Shown in pieces: positions 1 through 11,600 of a DNA stretch of 64,000 nt. The position numbers and the translations under genes were made by a program. How positions within the stretch are numbered: the stretch's first letter is position 1; every line of letters begins with the position of its first letter. The notes under the pieces were generated by a model. The model saw only the letters and a list, made by a program, of their open reading frames with translations. It made no database searches and was not told the origin of the DNA. The DNA is taken from positions 27,150,276-27,214,275 of the forward strand of contig OX387193.1 of the NCBI GenBank assembly GCA_947561395.2, written 5' to 3'. Source of the DNA: Buxus sempervirens (Eukaryota > Streptophyta > Magnoliopsida > Buxales > Buxaceae).

Positions 1-99
1 CTATAACGTGCTTGACATCATCATCTTTGACGGATTTTTTTAGCTTCGGCAGGTGCAGATTTGTCAAATCAGATACGGTCCAATACACCCAATTGGCTG

Positions 100-382
100 A
101 ATCTGAATCCACTTGTGGCCCTATAGGCACGGATTCAAATATGGACACGCTTTCAGAGGCCACGAGTTCATCTAAGCAAGCCAAGCCTAAATCTGCTTGT
201 GGCCCTACGGGCATGAGTCTAGGCACAAACACGCTTGGCTTTGAGGGCGCAAGTTCATCATGTTAGGCTAGGCCTGAATCTGCTTGTGGCCCTGTGGGCA
301 CGAACACGTTTGGCCCTGCGGGCACTAGTTCGTCAAGTGAAGCTAGGCCCAAATCCGATTGTGGCCCTACGGGCACAAACCC
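100..382 (+). repeat. Imperfect tandem repeat, unit about 75-95 bp
   Basis: The phrase CTTGTGGCCCTACGGGCAC and close variants recurs four or five times, each followed by a GGCACGAACACG-like and an AGTTCATC-like stretch. A short open frame (12-266) crosses the array and is read here as a product of the repeat, not a gene. The sequence resumes after S1 at 3204, so S1 inserted into this repeat. Family not recognised. Confidence 0.6.
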
Positions 383-3203
383 TATAACGCCCCAGATCCA
401 GGTGCATTTAATAATTCATAAACCCAAACCCTCAACGTTAACTTGAATTTCAAAACATAAACTAAACTAGGCATTAAAGGTAATTAAATATTTTTTCATC
501 AATCAGAGTGCGACTTCAATAATAAAAATCCTTAAATCAAGAGTGATAGAAAATAACAAATATCCAACATTAAACCATTAATAAGTTCAAGTCTAGTCAA
601 GGTCAATTAAAGTAAGCCTATTACAACCTATAACTAGAATTCAAAGGTCCTAACTCAATTAAAAGTATCAACTCCTAAATCTACATAAAAAAGTAATCTT
701 CCTCTTAAAACCAAAGCCCGCGATATCATCCTCTCTGAGAGTATGTGAAAACAAAAGCGATAAAACGATGTGAGATATAAAATCTCAATAAGTAGTCATA
801 CGGAAAATAGATCATATATAGTTCTAAATATGCCACCAATAATGAGGTAAAGCCAAAAAAATCATACGTATTAAGAATATCAAACACATCAGTAAGCAAG
901 AAGACATTGCTATCTAAAACAATACAAAAATCCCTACTCTATATAAGACATGAACCAAGCAATGTAATCAAATAATCCAACTACCTTCTTGGATGAGTAC
1001 ACATGCTAGAAACAACAACTAATTACTAATCCAACATTCCCACTGAGTACACGGATGGAGAAACAATAAACAGGTTACCAATATCACAGTCCTACCGAGT
1101 ATACGGATTTAGAATGTAAGTAAATCCCACCAAGTATACAGATGGAGAACAAGAAGGCATACGTCATATAACACAATATTCCAACCAAACTACCAATACT
1201 ACATTCCTATCAAGTACACATATTTAGAATGTAGCAAGTCCTGCCGAGTACACGGATGGGGAATAATAAGGCATATACCACATCCCAGGTACATGGGTGA
1301 ATCCAAAATATGAATACTAGAAATAAGGCATACACCATGAAATAACAGCATACACGAGAATATAAGGCATATGCCAAGTCAGACACATGATAGAACAAAC
1401 CCACATACGTGGAGACATATACATGTCAAGAACTAGGTAACTGTGAATTTCATCTGTTTAAGCCATAAACGATAACATGATCAAAATATTCAAATCTGGA
1501 TCAACTTCTATTTGAACTTTTTTGGAACTCAAAACATGCCCAAATAGTCCTAATAAAAGTGTTGGAACCAATAAATACTTCTCAAGTTAAAAAGAATTCC
1601 ACATGTTTTCCTAAAACCCCAAAATATGAGTCACTTTAGTAGAATGTACCCAAATCCAATTAATTCTTTGGCTAGTGCACACACTCTCAAAATACCATAA
1701 TCTAGTTGGTACATGAATTGGAATCACTCAAAAACAAGTTTAGAATCGAAAACTAGGTCAAAACCTCAAATAATAAAATCTGATAGTGAACGCTCGTTGT
1801 AACACTCGAGCGTTGTCTCTGGCGTTCGGTTTAACTATAAATTTCATCTAATCGCTCAATACAGAGCTCGGGCATCCTATTGGGCGTTGAATAATCTCAG
1901 TCTCAGGCTTGGACACTTGCTATGATGTTTGGGTGGCGGTGACTCGGGCTCTTGTTATGTTCTAAAAATTGACTCTCGGGTTCTAAAAACATAGGCGGGG
2001 CGCTCGATTGGGCGTTCGAACGATGAAGTTGGCATCATAAACAAAACAATATGAACTAAAGGGTGCTCAATATGACGCTTGAACCACAATTCAGGCAACC
2101 GTGCAAATTCGCAATTTCACAGATTTTTCTAGATTTTCCGAAAATCAATATTTAAAACCCCAAATCTTATTTCCAACACATCAAATATATTCTAATTCAT
2201 CCAATATCACTTCTAAAACATTCCCAATTAATCCAAAACAAATAAAACATAACGTACAAAGATTTGATCATCAAAACTCTAATAAATCATGCGTATAATC
2301 GTGGATTCCGATAAAACTGAAAATCTGATTTTAATGCATGTTAGAAGGGACTACTTGCCAGATATCACCCTCTTGAATCCCCACGAAATATAGCAACCTC
2401 TCCTTTTGTCTAGATCCGCATAAATATAAACCCAGAAAATTTCAACAATCTAAACTATGGGTATGGAAGACAAAACCATGAGTTTGATATGATTCTTATC
2501 TTGAATCCACACGAAATCTCTTTCTTCCTTCTCTCTCTAGCCGTATGAATCCCCCATGAATAAGAAAACTTAAATTCTCCCTATCCGCATCCCTTTATAC
2601 TCACCTAACTGGGACTCCTAATTGTATTTGAAAACTTTCCCATTAATCCAAGTTTCCTATTTTATCTCCACTCTTCTTTTAAATCCTTTCTCCTAATTTT
2701 CCCTATAAAAGAAACTGCTATTTTTATCTATATTCGTGCTAATTAATTCCCCTATTTTTAAATATTATTAAAACACCCTAAAACTCCTCTTTTCCCTCAA
2801 CTTAAGTCTCCTAATTAAGTACAATTACCAATATGCCATTCTCCCACTTGTTATGCTATAAATCTCACTATTTATGATCAATTTAAATCCAACTTAGATC
2901 TAATTTAATTTCTCAAGTCTAATAATCATTTAATTAATCTATTTAATAATTTAGCTAATTAGAAAATAACCAAAATACCCTTTTCTTTATAATTCCATAT
3001 CTAACCATTTGATATTTTCCAAAATTTTTAGATTTAATCTCTTCATTATTTTAAATCAAATTATGCATCCAAATTGATGAAAATTTATCCAAACCTTAGA
3101 CTATCACTAATTTCCCAATTTATTTTCAAATAAAATCATTGATTCTCCAATTATTCATATTTAATTGTTTTTATTTATTTTTCTGAAAATTTGGGATTTC
3201 ACA
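383..3203 (-). mobile_element. Solo LTR S1 (S family, Ty3/gypsy-like)
   Basis: On the minus strand the unit starts TGTGAAATCCC and ends GGGGCGTTATA, a one-base variant of the S-family end GGGGCGTTACA. It is flanked by AACCC at 378-382 and 3204-3208, a perfect 5-bp target duplication, so both ends are fixed. No internal region is present, hence a solo LTR of 2.8 kb. It carries the family landmarks in minus-strand order: a donor-like GCAAGTAG near 2358, a palindrome-rich stretch at about 1785-2095, a cluster of GAGTACACGGAT-like words at 990-1430, and the pre-acceptor hairpin at 771-787. Tekay/Del-type chromovirus LTRs have similar ends, but lineage cannot be fixed without internal genes. Confidence 0.85.
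771..787 (-). promoter_or_regulatory. S-family conserved hairpin, S1 copy
   Basis: Minus-strand TGAGATTTTATATCTCA. The arms TGAGAT/ATCTCA pair perfectly. A pyrimidine-rich acceptor-like tract follows downstream on that strand, as in the other S copies. Confidence 0.6.
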
Positions 3204-3208
3204 AACCC

Positions 3209-4589
3209 GATCACGGGTTCGCTAGTTCCATGGGCACAAGTAGAAACCTTCCTGTTTGCTTAATTATTTGTCATGAGTATGTTTGTGACGCGACTTTTAA
3301 ATCCTTGCATGTGTGACTCTGGCACACCTATATAAAAAAAATAGAACGAAACCATGTTAGAATGAAAAAGAGATTGCATGAGATATTTTTTAAAAATGGT
3401 ATGTAAAAATGTGCAAAAGTGAGATATGGATGCATACATAAGAATATACACAAGAAAAAAATGAGAATAAAAAATTCGGGGGTCAAGAGGGCTAAAAACA
3501 CACCCAAAAACGTGTTTTTGGCGTCTAGAACCGCTAAACAGAGCCCTGGCTCGGCCAGCAGGCCTGGGTACGCCAGGCCCAGGCGCACACTAAGGGCATC
3601 AGGCCCAACTCCCAAGCGTGCACCAGGCCTGCGCCCACATGGGGCTTGCCCTAGCCCTATGACCCAGCCCGCGCGCGCTTGGACCCATGGCGCGCCCGCC
3701 CAGGATTCCAAGCCCAAGCGCACCAGGGGGCTTTCCCCAAGCCCATGGCGCCTGGCGTTTTATATATTAAAAAAAAAAAAAGTAACGGAGGAGAGAGAGA
3801 GATAACAGGGAGTGCGTGTCAGCATTAAGAAGAAAGATGAGTAGAAAAGAGAGAGAGGGTGCCGAGCAGAAGAATAGAAAGAAAGAAAAAAATAAAAATA
3901 AAAATATCCTACGTTTCAAAAACAACAATATATAAATAAAAATAATAATACCTGGATTTGCAGAGAGCTTGTAAGTTGCAAAGGTTTGATAATCAAAACT
4001 GAGATTGATCAGATGTATTTATAGAAATTTTGTATGAGATTACTTGTTTGATAAATGATAGCGACTCTAATTCCCCTGAGTTGGACTTTAAATCCAACTC
4101 TATCTTTAAGCAATTAAATCTATTCTTATATTTATCTGGTTAGAGTTAGAGTGTAACTCTAGCAATTAGAGTTCCATACAACTCTTACTTGTACTAATCT
4201 TAATTAGACTTTGTTTACGAGAATTTGAATCCAACTGTGCACTAACGTATCATAGTCTTGGTAAGACCTAGGCACAGTCAATTTAATTGAGACATACTTT
4301 CCTAGTTAAATATTATTGAAATATTGTTAATTGCTAAAATACCCCATATACTTGTGTTTTGCTTTTGGCACTTGAAAATTGCCACAATGCAAAAAGGGGT
4401 CTTAATGCAGATGATCATTTTTTATACTTGATACGTCACCCATATAATTATCTATCATGGATTATTTGTCATAAGACAAAGACAACTCGTCATAGGTCAT
4501 TTGTCACCCGACAAAGATAGCCTGTTATGGGTTATTTGTTACCCAATAGAATCAATAATAATAAAGTATGACATGATTTATTTATATTA
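3209..4589. other. Unassigned repeat-like DNA with a GC-rich palindrome cluster and TATA-like box
   Basis: No gene is recognised. At 3530-3745 the AT-rich background gives way to a GC-rich patch full of short inverted repeats (AGGCCTGG, CCAGGCC, GGGGCTTGCCC). It is followed by TTTTATATATTA near 3758-3770 and a purine-rich transcribed-looking stretch. This resembles the palindromes-then-TATA layout of the LTRs elsewhere in the window, so it may be the U3 of another LTR. No ends or target duplication were found. The 128-131 aa open frames here lie across the GC patch on both strands and look incidental. Confidence 0.35.
4456..4555 (+). repeat. Short tandem repeat, about 2.5 units of roughly 40 bp
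   Basis: ATTATTTGTCATAAGACAAAGA, GTCATTTGTCACCCGACAAAGA and GTTATTTGTTACCC-type phrases follow each other. The units carry small inverted repeats around GTC/GAC. No gene in or near it. Confidence 0.55.
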
Positions 4590-4904
4590 AATGTAGCTGT
4601 CACATTGGAGTGAAGATCTCCGTCTTGGGCAAAAGCCTACTTAGGGGGTTTTTTGGCAGTCCTTAAGGTGTGGTAGACACGGGCGCGGGGATCGTCGACA
4701 GCTAGTGACGAGTCATGGCATGTCGACCTAGAACAATAAAGACATCAAGTGATTTATAATTCCACATGCTGACGTGTGGGACCTGGTGTACCAATCAGAG
4801 GGCTCTATCTTTATCCTCATTATCTCTTATTTTATTCTTATCTTGAACCTAGACATTTATGAGATCAAATTCATGATAGACATCTAAATTTTCCTGAAGC
4901 CTTA

Positions 4905-4952
4905 GATTGTGACAAGTGTCACAATCCTAGAGACCCACACTTGCTATAAATA
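4905..4952 (+). promoter_or_regulatory. Promoter-like site: palindrome plus TATA box
   Basis: Two 10-bp arms (GATTGTGACA and its complement, 2-base spacer, 4905-4926) lie 18 bp upstream of TATAAATA at 4945-4952. A pyrimidine-rich stretch with CTCTTCTATTTGAGGGACCC follows, typical of a retrotransposon LTR R/U5 region. No downstream gene is identified, so it is probably an LTR relic. Confidence 0.4.
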
Positions 4953-6104
4953 TGAGAACCCTCTTCTATTTGAGGGACCCTTTGATCTTTGGCTGATCTT
5001 TGCCTGCTTGGAACAAGATTGGATCTTTGATTCCTGTACAGCTAAGAGCAATAATTATCTTCTTCTTCTCTAGACCTTCTCCAACCGCTATTGGAAATTC
5101 TCTAAGTCAATCTTGGCACTTATTTGTCTTCTACACATTCTACAACCATTAAAAAAGCTCTCTGGTTTGGTATACGTGAGGATAACTTGAGTATCTCCCG
5201 TTTCTCATTCTAGCCATTGTCTACCTATCACGTCTTATCTACCCAAAGCCCTCTTCTATTCAGTAATGACACGGGAACGGTTGTTGAATCAGTGGTTTAG
5301 GCCAACGTCGGTCATCCTCTCCAACTCAGAATCCAGATTTGAAGACACGTCATCGACATATTGACACTATGGAGACAACATTAGACATGTGGATGTGGAT
5401 TCAAAAAAGACACCTATATACTTCTTAACAAATTGCTCACAAATCTACATGCGAAATCTGTCAAATCTACCATTTTCTTCTATTTATGTCACATTCATCA
5501 AGGAAGATCCCAAACCAATTTGAGATTAAGCTATCTTAGCTCTCAAATCGAAGATGTAAAAAATAAATAAATAATAATCACAATAAGCACCCTCCACTAA
5601 AAATTTGTGGACACAATTATGAATCTTAGGAATTGATAGAAGTTAACAACACAATTATGGCTCTTAGGAGTTGATAGAAGTTAACAAGGACTGAAAACCA
5701 AAGAAAGTGACTTCATAAAGAAATCCATCACTTGGTATCAGATTCATGCATACTGGGACCCACATTTCTTTTTCTTACTTTGTACTCTAGCAAGAAGAAT
5801 CTACAATCTTCCATGGTTTCTCCGTGTCGAAATACGGTGACAGCAGGAAAGTCCTTTGCAATGCTCTCTGCTACGGGAGACATTGTGGAATTCGGTGGCC
5901 CGTTTATTCGATCACCACATATATTTTGTGTACCGAAGGGTGACAACCCAGCGACTAAAAAATGGGCAAGTTTGAGAGGTAGGAAAATTGGACACGCATT
6001 AACATTGGCCATTCATGCGTTTCATGCACGTAGTAACAGAGCCAAGGGACCTTTTCTTTCTTTCTTTTTACCCCCTTTTTACTAATACCAAAATAACTAA
6101 GGAT
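4953..6104. other. Unassigned intergenic or relic transposon DNA
   Basis: No gene is recognised. 5608-5687 holds two tandem copies of a unit of about 39 bp built on ACACAATTATG...GATAGAAGTTAACA. Open frames of 94 and 117 aa at about 5728-6085 overlap on opposite strands and match no family known to me. Confidence 0.35.
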
Positions 6105-6258
6105 ATCAACTGTTCGGTTTTGAGAAAAACCGAAACTGAACCGATTATATATATTGAAAACCGAAACCGAACATAAGCCCTCTGTTTATTTTAGTATAAA
6201 ACCAAAGCCGATTAATACAAACCCAAAATCGACATAATAGGATTTACTAGCTTTAGTG
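6105..6258 (+). repeat. ACCGAA-rich repeat, copy alpha (continues after MITE at 6667)
   Basis: Dense words of the type AACCGAAACTGAACCG and ACCAAAGCCGATTAATAC. A second copy (beta) runs about 6960-7247 and continues at 9209-9440, with the same order of phrases, including CTAGTTTTAAC followed by TTATAAATCA or CGATAAAAATAAAT. Both copies are interrupted at that phrase. Probably a degraded non-autonomous transposon; family not fixed. Confidence 0.5.
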
Positions 6259-6266
6259 GCTTTAAC

Positions 6267-6658
6267 TAGGGATAGCGATGGGGTGGACGGGTTTTGCTGA
6301 ACCCGAACCTGCCACTTTAGGATTTTAGAAAATTAAAAACACTACCCCGTCCCGATCGGGTTGGTAATGGGGTGGGGTAGCTCTACCATGGTTGGTATAT
6401 AAAATGAAAAAAGGTGCTTTTAAAAATAGAATATGTAAGGCTAATAAATTTATTAATAAAATACGTATTTTTTATATATAAAATATATGAAATATTAGTT
6501 AAAACATATTAGAAATAATAGTTTAATATATGAACGTTGGGTACAAGGCACATTAGGCTAAACCCAAACCCGCCCCTAACTCGATTTTAAGCATACCAAA
6601 CCCTAACCATTAGGAGTGGGCAGGTTACCTTGTATAACCTGACCCATTGCCATCCTTA
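6267..6658. mobile_element. hAT-like MITE, 392 bp
   Basis: Starts TAGGGATAGCGATGGGG and ends CCCATTGCCATCCTTA. These are imperfect terminal inverted repeats of the Ac-like hAT type (TAGGGATGGCAATGGG). It is flanked by GCTTTAAC (6259-6266) and GTTTTAAC (6659-6666), an 8-bp target duplication with one difference, as expected for hAT. No transposase. Confidence 0.85.
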
Positions 6659-6666
6659 GTTTTAAC

Positions 6667-7247
6667 TTATAAATCAAATCATCCTTAGGTGGTAGCCTAA
6701 CTTAAATGTGAATATATGTGCTAAAAGCAAAAAACCAAAGTGAAAATATATTGGTTTTATCTATACTATTAATAAAGGAAGAGGAGGTAATATTTGGTTA
6801 AGATTCTAGCCTCCCTTTTTTTATTTATTAATTTTTTTTAACTATTGCCCTCCTCAACTAAAACAATCTCAAACTATAACTGCCCCACTACCCTTTCACA
6901 TTTGAATTTAAACCCTTACTTATATGCTAAATTAAGGGTAAGTATGTGCAGTATGCACATGCCTTCCCTAGTATAGCATAAAACCAAATGCAAGCAAAGA
7001 CCGATTAAGGCAAATCTAAACCGACCCTAATACGTTTGATTCAGTTTAGTCTATTGGTTTTAACCAAACCGTTGCCATTTCTAACCGAAACCATTATAGA
7101 AAGAGGGGGTGTGGACCCCCAATTGAATTGGGGACTCCGTTCCATGATTGGTGGTAAAGAAAGATATATTTGTTTTAGTAGAAAACCAAAAGCAATTAAT
7201 ACAGAACCAAAACCAACTTAATAGGTTTGGCTTAGTTCAGTTTACTA
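6667..7247 (+). repeat. ACCGAA-rich repeat: end of copy alpha and left part of copy beta
   Basis: Continuation of copy alpha, then a second set of ACCGAAACC words. Inside, 7107-7165 (GTGTGGACCCCC ... GATTGGTGGTAAAGAAA) closely resembles 9487-9545, just upstream of the P450. The flank of the gene therefore seems to have been duplicated around these insertions. No gene. Confidence 0.45.
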
Positions 7248-7255
7248 GTTTTAAC

Positions 7256-9200
7256 TAGAGCTGTAAATCTAATCCGAACCGCTCAAAGCCTACCAACCCA
7301 ACCCGAATAAGAGCCCGAATTGAGCATTGAGTTTGGGTTTGTGTTTGCATTGGGCTTCATTTTTAGCCTTAAGTCGAGTTCGGGTTTAAGTTATACAATT
7401 GAAAAGCCCAAAGTTAATGTGTTTCCACCCATCGTAACCCGGCAAATGAACAAAAGCCACGTGGCATCTACATGGGCTAGTCTCATTAATAAAGCCACGT
7501 AAGCATATACATGTGTCTAAAACGAGAAAACCGTATTTATATGTCTGAGGGATGACGTCACCTTCAATACAAGACCGACAACCGAGACTATCTGGATAAG
7601 CAACGGGAACAAGGAAGTCGTTTATTGGGATCGTGGCAGGCGGTTATATTACCCGAATGAAGTGGAATAAGGTGATAACTGCTGGAACTAACATGAGGGT
7701 CGTTCAAACATGGGACGGTAAGCAACCGTCAAAGTTCAGCTACAAAAGGCACAGTTGCGAAGGGCTCAAGGACAACATCCACTCGATCGCAACTGGTTAT
7801 TATGATTATAATTCGATCATCCGTGATCATTATCCAGTCTCCTACACTCATCTTGTAGCAAGAAAGGATAATTTAAGACTCCTCTCACTACTTCCTGTCG
7901 TAGTAACATTTCGGGCTACTATTTACTCCGATTGAAGTGAAGACCCTGCCACCGGCAAGGAAGTTGAGGCCGCTCCTGTCTCCTAATTTTGTACTCCGAC
8001 TACGGGTACAGGATTATAAACAGCCGGTACCGAAGCTGTCTTTGGTCAAGCCAAGTGATTAGCGGAACATCGGCTAAATAGTATTCCTGGGTGAATCCTC
8101 AAATCAACTTTACTAACAGACGCCCCCTATATCCCTATCTTATACTCATATTACGACTATAAGGTCAGGGGAGGCTGGTACTGTTAGCATTGGTGGTTTT
8201 CATTTGTTTTATTTCTTTTTGAGTTATTAGGAGATTTGTTATAATTAACGGTTGCATCTTTGGCGACCGGTATCTAAATATATTATTTCGTTATTTGCCT
8301 CGGTCATTTTCAGACACGAATAAGAACCCAAACGAAGACCGAACCCCTAGTCTTCATTCTTTTGTTTGATCAATTTTATTACATGTGACTTGCAATACGG
8401 CTATACCGACTCCGATTTAGATTTGGAACAAGTGCCGAGGGCCAGGATCCAACCCGAATCATTGTATTGATAGATACTGGCATGCCCGCACAAAGACACA
8501 TCATCCCTATCGCCACGTGTCAAGCCCGAACCAATTTGGGAGTAACATAATGTTGACTTTATGTACACACTCTCATATAAGAATATATAACTTCACCAAA
8601 TTTATATAATAAGTGAATATTTACTTGCATATATATATATACCATTGCTTTTTTTTCTTTTATACTGTCTTTGTAGTAATGCAATCAAATATTAAACATA
8701 AATGTATAACATGTGAAAACAAATTTATGAATTTATTCTCAAATAAATAATTTTATACCCACATATATGCTACAATAAATGTGATATTTAGGCGCACATC
8801 TTCCACAAAGAAGGATTATGCAAAACCACAAATATAAAGGGCCAGTATTATATTTTAAAAATAATTTTTTAAAGAAATAAATTAATTAAGTGTTTTTTTT
8901 CTAAATTCAAGGGACTTAATCAAGAGGCATTTATAACAAACGTAAAATTATGTTGATAGATGATTTAATTGATGATATTCCAACATTTTGACCATTTTGA
9001 AAGGAAATGTTCAAAATTTTATAATTTTTTTTGGGTCAACCATAACCTAGCCTAAACTCAAATAATAATGTTTGGGTTGGGTTCAGATTTAATGATTTTG
9101 AGTTAGGACGTGTCATTGACGAATTTGGGATAGTAAATCTTAGATTGGGTTGAGCTTGAATTCTCATAACCCGACCCAACCCGGCCTACTTGCATCTCTA
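7256..9200. mobile_element. hAT-like non-autonomous element, 1.95 kb
   Basis: Starts TAGAGCTGTAAATC and ends GCATCTCTA, with AACCCAACCCG-type subterminal words at both ends in inverted orientation. It is flanked by GTTTTAAC at 7248-7255 and 9201-9208, a perfect 8-bp duplication. No transposase motif was seen. The interior at about 7430-8530 (a 100-aa open frame at 7633-7935, a TGACGTCA site near 7554, CCACGTG words at both edges) looks like captured or inserted foreign DNA that I could not identify. Confidence 0.8.
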
Positions 9201-9208
9201 GTTTTAAC

Positions 9209-9704
9209 CGATAAAAATAAATCCATTCTTAATTAGCGATTTAACTTAAACATATGTATATATGTAACCGGTTAGGTTCGGTTTTACCTAAAAGCCGAAA
9301 CCAAACCGAAATCAAATCAATTTTATATAGGATAAAATCAAAGTCGAACCAACAACTGATTAAGGCCAATCCAAAACAGACAATATAGGTTTGATTTGGT
9401 TCACTTTATCAGTTTTAATCCGCACATATTTCCATCCCTAACCCAAAACATTAGAGAGGTGTGGGCCCTCATATAGCATAAAGTGTGGTGTGGGCCCCCT
9501 ATTGAATAAGGAACTCTGCCCATGATTGGTGGTATAGAAATTCCTCTCCATGATTTACCACATTACTTCGTAAAAGCTGTTGCTTTCACACACACTTTTG
9601 TATTTTTTGGTGAAATTGCTTTCACACACACTTACAAGTATTCCCCGCCACAATACTCAATTGTTATATTGTACATCACACTTTTTGGCTTTCTTCCATC
9701 TCCA
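9209..9704 (+). promoter_or_regulatory. Repeat end and upstream region of the P450 gene
   Basis: 9209-9440 is the rest of ACCGAA repeat copy beta. 9441-9545 resembles 7081-7165. The remaining 160 bp form the probable 5' leader. No clear TATA box can be assigned; the insertions end within 270 bp of the start codon, so the promoter is likely built partly from repeat DNA. Confidence 0.4.
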
Positions 9705-11231
9705 ATGGACCTCTGGTTCTTTCTCGTCATCTTCCTCTGTCTCTCTGCTCTCCTGAAATCTTTTTTCACACACTTTCTCCACAATCCACAAAAGAACCCT
9801 GCAACCCTCCTCCCCCCAGGCCCCTTCACTGTCCCTATAATCGGCAACCTCTTATGGATTCGCAAATCCTTCTACCAAATCGAACCTACCCTCCGTCACC
9901 TACGAACCCAGTACGGTCCGATCATGACTCTTCGCATCGGCTCGCGTCCAGCCATCTTCCTCTCCTCCCACGAACTCACCCATCAAACCCTCATCCAAAA
10001 CGGAGCCATCTTCGCTGATCGACCGCCGGCCCTCGCAACCAGTCGACTGTTAACCAGTAACCAACACAACATCAGCTCTGCAAGCTACGGCCCCCTATGG
10101 AGAACTCTCCGCCGGAATCTCACCTCCGAAATCCTCCATCCTTCACGGGTGAAGTCCTACGCTCATGCTCGCAAATGGGTTTTGGATATACTGATCAACA
10201 TCCTCAAATCCCGAACCGAACCAGGCGATTCCGTTCGTGTTGTGGATCACTTCCAATACGCCATGTTCTGTTTGCTTGCCCTGATGTGTTTTGGTGAAAA
10301 GCTTGATGAGAAAACCATTAAAAGCATAGAAGATACGCAGAGATTAATGTTGTTGAGTTTTCCTAGATTTGCTGTTCTTAATTTCTTACCCAGATTGGGA
10401 AAGATCGTGTTTCGAAAGCGTTGGAAAGAGCTCCAAGAGATCCGTCGAAATCAAGAAGACGTACTTATCCCTCTGATAAGAGCTCGAGAAGAAAACAAAA
10501 AGTCCATCAAAGAAGAAGTAGAAAATTTTCTTGTATGCTACGTGGATACCCTTTTGGATTTGCAACTACCAGACGAGAAGAGGAATCTGAACGAGCAAGA
10601 GATTGTGAGCTTGTGCTCGGAGTTCTTGAATGCAGGTACAGACACGACTTCTACGGCGTTGCAGTGGATCATGGCTAATTTGGTGAAGCATCAACACATA
10701 CAAGCAAAGCTGTTTGAAGAGATTCAAAGGGTGATAAAAGAAAGAGAAGAGATCAAAGAAGAGGATTTGCAGAACATGCCTTATCTGAAGGCAGTGGTTT
10801 TGGAAAGTCTAAGGAGGCATCCACCAGCACACTTTGTACTGCCACATGCAGTGAAAGAGGATTTCATGTTGAATGGTTATGTCATACCCAAGAATGGTAC
10901 TGTAAATTTTATGATTGCAGAGATGGGGTGGGATCAAATGGTGTGGGAGGACCCAATGGAATTTAAACCAGAGAGGTTTATTAATGGGGATGAAGCATTT
11001 GATATCACAGGGAGTAGGGAGATTAAGATGATGCCATTTGGTGCAGGGAGAAGGATATGTCCAGGTTTGGCTTTGGCTTTACTTCATTTGGAGTTCTTTG
11101 TGGCAAATTTGGTGAGGGAATTTGAATGGAATGCTGCTAATGGAGATGAAGTTGACTTGTCTGAGAAGCCTGTGTTTACTGTTGTTATGAAGAATCCATT
11201 GCAGGTGCACTTGTCTCCGAGGGTAAATTAG
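9705..11231 (+). CDS. Cytochrome P450, CYP89A-like, 508 aa
   Basis: Membrane-bound haem monooxygenase, inferred to sit in the ER through an N-terminal hydrophobic anchor (residues 2-20, MDLWFFLVIFLCLSALL). A proline-rich hinge follows (LLPPGPFTVPIIGN). The family core is complete: I-helix AGTDTT at residues 310-315 (oxygen activation), K-helix E367-x-x-R370, PERF at 422-425, and the haem loop PFGAGRRICPG with cysteine ligand C452. The C-terminal stretch GLALALLHLEFFVANLV and the lack of introns fit CYP89A. Known CYP89A members include Arabidopsis CYP89A9, which acts in chlorophyll catabolite oxidation; the substrate here cannot be read from sequence. The frame is open upstream to 9522, but the ATG at 9705 (CCAATGG) gives the normal family length and N-terminus. 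It appears intact and is the only clear host gene in the window. Confidence 0.95.
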   Translation: MDLWFFLVIFLCLSALLKSFFTHFLHNPQKNPATLLPPGPFTVPIIGNLLWIRKSFYQIEPTLRHLRTQYGPIMTLRIGSRPAIFLSSHELTHQTLIQNGAIFADRPPALATSRLLTSNQHNISSASYGPLWRTLRRNLTSEILHPSRVKSYAHARKWVLDILINILKSRTEPGDSVRVVDHFQYAMFCLLALMCFGEKLDEKTIKSIEDTQRLMLLSFPRFAVLNFLPRLGKIVFRKRWKELQEIRRNQEDVLIPLIRAREENKKSIKEEVENFLVCYVDTLLDLQLPDEKRNLNEQEIVSLCSEFLNAGTDTTSTALQWIMANLVKHQHIQAKLFEEIQRVIKEREEIKEEDLQNMPYLKAVVLESLRRHPPAHFVLPHAVKEDFMLNGYVIPKNGTVNFMIAEMGWDQMVWEDPMEFKPERFINGDEAFDITGSREIKMMPFGAGRRICPGLALALLHLEFFVANLVREFEWNAANGDEVDLSEKPVFTVVMKNPLQVHLSPRVN

Positions 11232-11600
11232 TGTTCTTCGTACATTTTTCTGCATCCCTTTTAGCATCCAAACGCAGAATTTGTAATAAATCTGTATGAT
11301 TTTGTTGCAAAAATTGGAATCTTTCTCCAAAAAAAAAGGGACCACTCGTGGATTTGATTTATTAAATAATATATAAAAGTGATGGTTTGAGCTAGAGGAA
11401 AAGCCCCTGTAATATTTTTAGGCTTGAGTGGTAGATTGAATTTATTATCATAGCGAAGGCCATGCTGCTATTTCAGCTGTGTATTTTATCAAACTAGTAA
11501 AAAGCACTTGCTTTCTAGTTGAAGATCTTTAGGCTATGTTTGGAAGTTTGATTCGGGGAGAAAGGAAAAAAAAATGCTAAAAGTGATTTCAATAAACTAT
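11232..11600 (+). other. P450 3' UTR and short intergenic stretch
   Basis: An AATAAA signal at 11285-11290 with T-rich DNA after it would serve 3' end formation. From 11531 GGCTATGTTTGG begins sequence like plant MITE termini, but a matching end was not found. Confidence 0.5.

Noticed and set aside
5728-6085. Overlapping 94- and 117-aa open frames
   Set aside because: Opposite-strand shadows of each other, with no recognisable motif or promoter.
9522-9704. N-terminal extension of the P450 frame by 61 codons
   Set aside because: The extension has no family similarity; the ATG at 9705 gives the standard membrane anchor and length.
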